DNA of 64,000 nucleotides from Lingula anatina (lineage: Eukaryota; Brachiopoda; Lingulata; Lingulida; Lingulidae). Of the stretch, positions 61,294 to 64,000 are shown one piece after another. The position numbers were made by a program, and so were the translations under genes. The stretch is from positions 21,511-85,510 of the forward strand of contig NW_019775397.1 in NCBI RefSeq assembly GCF_001039355.2, written 5' to 3'. Under the pieces are notes generated by a model. That model had not been told where the DNA came from and made no database searches. It saw nothing but the letters and a program-made list of their open reading frames with translations. Numbering within the stretch: the stretch's first letter is position 1; each line of letters opens with the position of its first letter.

Positions 61294-61297
61294 TTTT
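61236..61297. repeat. (TTTA)n microsatellite
   Basis: About fifteen TTTA units ending the second copy of the 0.7-kb duplication. Confidence 0.9.
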
Positions 61298-61694
61298 TTG
61301 CCAACTAATAGGGTCCTGTGGGACGTATTTCCTACATAAGAATCCTAATATAGGACTTCCGATATAATTCATATAGAGTGCCGTGGAGTTCTGGTGGGTG
61401 ACATACTTACTGACAGTGAACCACAAATTAAAGCAGTTTAAAGGCGCGACTTCAACTTTAAAGTGTCAGCGTCATAATACACTTAAGAGCACGTTTATTT
61501 CAAACAACAGTATAACCTGTGGTATTGTATTTGTACTGGGTGATCCCAGGCTGATTAAGTATCTAGTGCTTCATAACGCACATGACACACTTAATTGTAC
61601 ATGGACTAAAATCCCTTCTTGGTATATTCCAATATTTAAAAATCCAAAGCAAAAAAACAGTTGCTTTTATTGTTCTTGTTGTTTTTGTTAATAG

Positions 61695-61848
61695 TTAACT
61701 GGAGTTTGTTATGGGTTGGTCGTCACCCTGCCGCCTGCACAGGATATACTGTAAGTCGAAGTATATGCAGAAGTTCGGCATCAGTATTACTTACCTGGAT
61801 TAGAAAAATGGCGCTCCGTTAGAGCCCGTACATGTAGGTCTAGGAGAT
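61695..61848 (+). pseudogene. Dead copy of lipocalin-like exon 2
   Basis: After TTAATAG the sequence reads LTGVCYGLVVTLPPAQDIL and then a stop; further on ITYLD is recognisable. The G-x-W tryptophan is now Cys and the donor GT has become AT (AGGAG|ATAAGC). No matching exon 1 was found just upstream, so this is a relic of a lost cluster member. Confidence 0.8.
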
Positions 61849-61956
61849 AAGCACATAAATATAGCAATTAACATAATGTCACTTTTAAAACATAATAGTA
61901 AACAATTTTATTCAGATCTGAAAGAGAATTTTCCTGGGGTTATCACCAAAGTCCCC

Positions 61957-62283
61957 GTATGGTGGACGAGGAAGTGTTGAAAGGAATGATACCATTGGCT
62001 CATCAACCAAACCTCATAAATAGAAACCATATGAATGGTTATAGCCCTGTGAAGGTCAACCTGTTACATCGGAAATACAACATTTATCTTAAAGAGAAAC
62101 AAGTGCCGAGGTAATAATTGTAATAGCGCAGCTTCTGTATTGTTAAGTCTGTCTATTAACAGAACCGTAGGACCCGAGAAAGCAAGCTATCGAGGCACTA
62201 TTTATTGCAGCTCACGGTTATCAATTTTTGTTAGCTCATCTACGTGTTACTGCCTAAATACGAGTGCATCTCATAGCAGCAAA
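61957..62283 (+). promoter_or_regulatory. Promoter of lipocalin-like gene 4, TATA box degenerate
   Basis: GAGGAAGTGTTGAAAGGAAT, ACCATTGGCTCATCAACC and AGAAACCATATGAATGGTTA are kept, but where the others have GTATAAAA this copy reads TTTATCTTAAAGAG. The 5' leader still matches gene 3 closely. Confidence 0.65.
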
Positions 62284-63621
62284 ATGTACAGGTTACTCTT
62301 TCTGCTGGTTGCTTGCAGTGTGGTTATATTGGTGTCGTCGAGGAAAAAGGTCAGAATTATGTCATTTCCTAAGAAGTGCAACCTTCCTCCCATCGCAGAT
62401 CTTGATTTGAGTAAGGTACGTCCCTTAAAAAGCATGCTGTGATATACATGTTAGTCTTTCCATAGATTAAAAAGCCTTTTTCTTTTATAACCGGATATAA
62501 TCCATCTTAATCCAAAATATTAAAAATTATGAAACGTGATGCCATTAACGAGTTTTAAAGTATAACTTATTATTATTATTATTATTATTGTTAATGTTGT
62601 TGCTATTGTTGATATAATAATAATAATTATTATTATCATTATTATTATTATTATTATTATTATAAGTGTTGCTGTTGTTCATATTATTATTAATAGTTAA
62701 ATGGAAATTGGTGGGAGTTGGTGGTCACCCTGCTGTCTACACACGACAAGTCTAGATATCTGCAGGACGGTCGTTTAAATGTGACCTACCTGGATGAGAA
62801 AAATGGCGGCCCCGGTTTTAGAATGCACAGGTTTAGAAGGTAAGAGCAACAAAGATGTACCGATATAGTGACAATTCTTCACAAGCTAGCTTGATAGAAA
62901 GGAAGATTTCGGGAGCTTCGCAGAGTAAGCTCTAAATTTTATAGCAGACAAAAGACGTTGACAATTTTTGTTTCCCTTGAGATTTCCTTTTGGTTTTAGG
63001 AATTACAGTTATACAGGAGAGAGCAACTGTGTATTTCATGTCAGGACGACAATTCAGCGGAAAGATTAATTTTTATTGCAAACCAGGCCCGACTTAACAC
63101 TGATCCTTGTCTCATGTGACATCAATCAATATAAAATGATTATAAAAAAAATCCAATATACTTGGTTATACCTGTCAAATATTCCCAAACATTTATATAT
63201 AGACGATATTAATTTAATTTAAAATAAAACCAGATTGGAGGATTCGAGAATTTTTTTAGATACGTCACTTATATAAGGGACCATTCAGAGTGAGAAGAGC
63301 CGAGTGCTAGCTAGACCACGACCTAAATATGGCGGGCCTTACATGAAAGGAAGACCGCTAAATCATGTAATGGTCTCTCCACCTTTCACACACCTCACCT
63401 TGGTTTTCATTCTGTTTTACAGCTGGTCAAATGAGAACACGTGCGACGAGTTTGACTTCACACATTTTCCAACAGGGCAACCAGGTGTTCTTGCAGCCAC
63501 AAAAGACGGTAAGATTGTGCAATGTAGCCTACGTCGCTTTTCAGGGAGTTTCTAGAAAATGGTTAAAAGGAAGCTTATAACTAGAGAAGACTTTCCGGTG
63601 ACCTCTGGAATCTGGTTCAAG

Positions 63622-63673
<52 letters not shown>

Positions 63674-64000
63674 CTTTTTGTGATCATATACTTATGGCTA
63701 GGAGTTGGTTTGACAGTATTTAAGTTTTGAATTGTTAATTGATAAATGCTGATTGAGCTTAATTAATATCTAAATTGATGTATAAAATCATTACTTGATT
63801 AAGAATAATCATTCCATTTGTGGTACTTTTGTGGATGTCTGAGCTCTCTGAACAATTGCATTTGCTGACATTTCTCTCCTTTTTCAATGATAATTTCAAC
63901 AAATTCTTTGAAACACCTTGTCTCTAACTCTAGTTATATTCCCATCCTTTCAGATGGGACCATTATGTATTATAAAACCCTTGTAGAAACAAATGGTCAC
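62284..64000 (+). CDS. Lipocalin-like secreted protein, cluster gene 4, cut by the window edge
   Basis: Exons are 62284-62415, 62697-62839, 63423-63508 and 63954 onward; exon 4 leaves the window after DGTIMYYKTLVETNGH. Signal peptide MYRLLFLLVACSVVILVSS; then IMSFPKKCNLPP, LNGNWWELVVTLLSTHDKS and SWSNENTCDEFDFTHF. Phases match the other copies. No disabling change is seen in the visible part. Confidence 0.8.
63622..63671. repeat. (ATA)n microsatellite in intron 3 of gene 4
   Basis: Equivalent arrays are found shortly after exon 3 in gene 1 (42445-42472), gene 2 (49435-49472) and, shorter, gene 3 (58367-58381), so the array predates the cluster duplications. Confidence 0.9.

Overview
The window is eukaryotic and animal-like: genes split by GT-AG introns, AT-rich non-coding DNA, many di- and trinucleotide microsatellites, DIRS-type, Tc1-type and non-LTR retroelement sequences, and several foldback MITE families. 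A TRAPPC9 orthologue, a TLR-like leucine-rich repeat receptor and a chitin-binding membrane protein point to an invertebrate metazoan. A marine invertebrate, perhaps a deuterostome such as a lancelet or hemichordate, is my best guess, but the species cannot be fixed from the sequence alone.

Positions 1-20600 (minus strand) hold the 5' two thirds of TRAPPC9, a TRAPPII vesicle-tethering subunit. I placed eleven core coding exons plus one candidate cassette exon by homology, splice sites and intron phase; the gene runs off the left edge. Its introns contain a nested intronless 515-residue gene (2886-4433), an apparently intact DIRS-type tyrosine-recombinase retrotransposon (about 6025-11172), Harbinger-like MITEs, and a tandemly duplicated exon. 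The last visible exon has itself become the seed of a 62-bp minisatellite of at least 15 copies that reaches the window edge, each copy carrying a duplicate splice donor.

Positions 20600-22600 form the intergenic region to a gene on the plus strand and contain a triplicated 0.27-kb unit with GA tracts. Positions 22619-27566 encode a five-exon TLC-domain membrane protein of the TLCD1/TLCD2 type.

Positions 28500-34550 hold a TLR-like receptor (30716-33334) whose reading frame stops where a TIR domain would be expected to start, flanked by a 0.2-kb direct repeat. Positions 35100-38900 hold a chitin-binding (CBM14) type I membrane protein with two apparent frameshifts, and a rearranged partial duplicate of the same locus.

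Positions 39000-64000 hold a tandem cluster of four secreted lipocalin-like genes (three complete, the fourth cut by the window edge) with identical exon phases, related TATA/CCAAT promoter regions, shared intronic microsatellites and a dead exon relic. Tc1, MITE and SINE-like insertions inside the duplicated blocks give a relative history of the expansion. The neighbouring pattern-recognition-like receptor, chitin-binding protein and lipocalin family look like rapidly turning-over, environment-facing genes, but no joint pathway is demonstrated.
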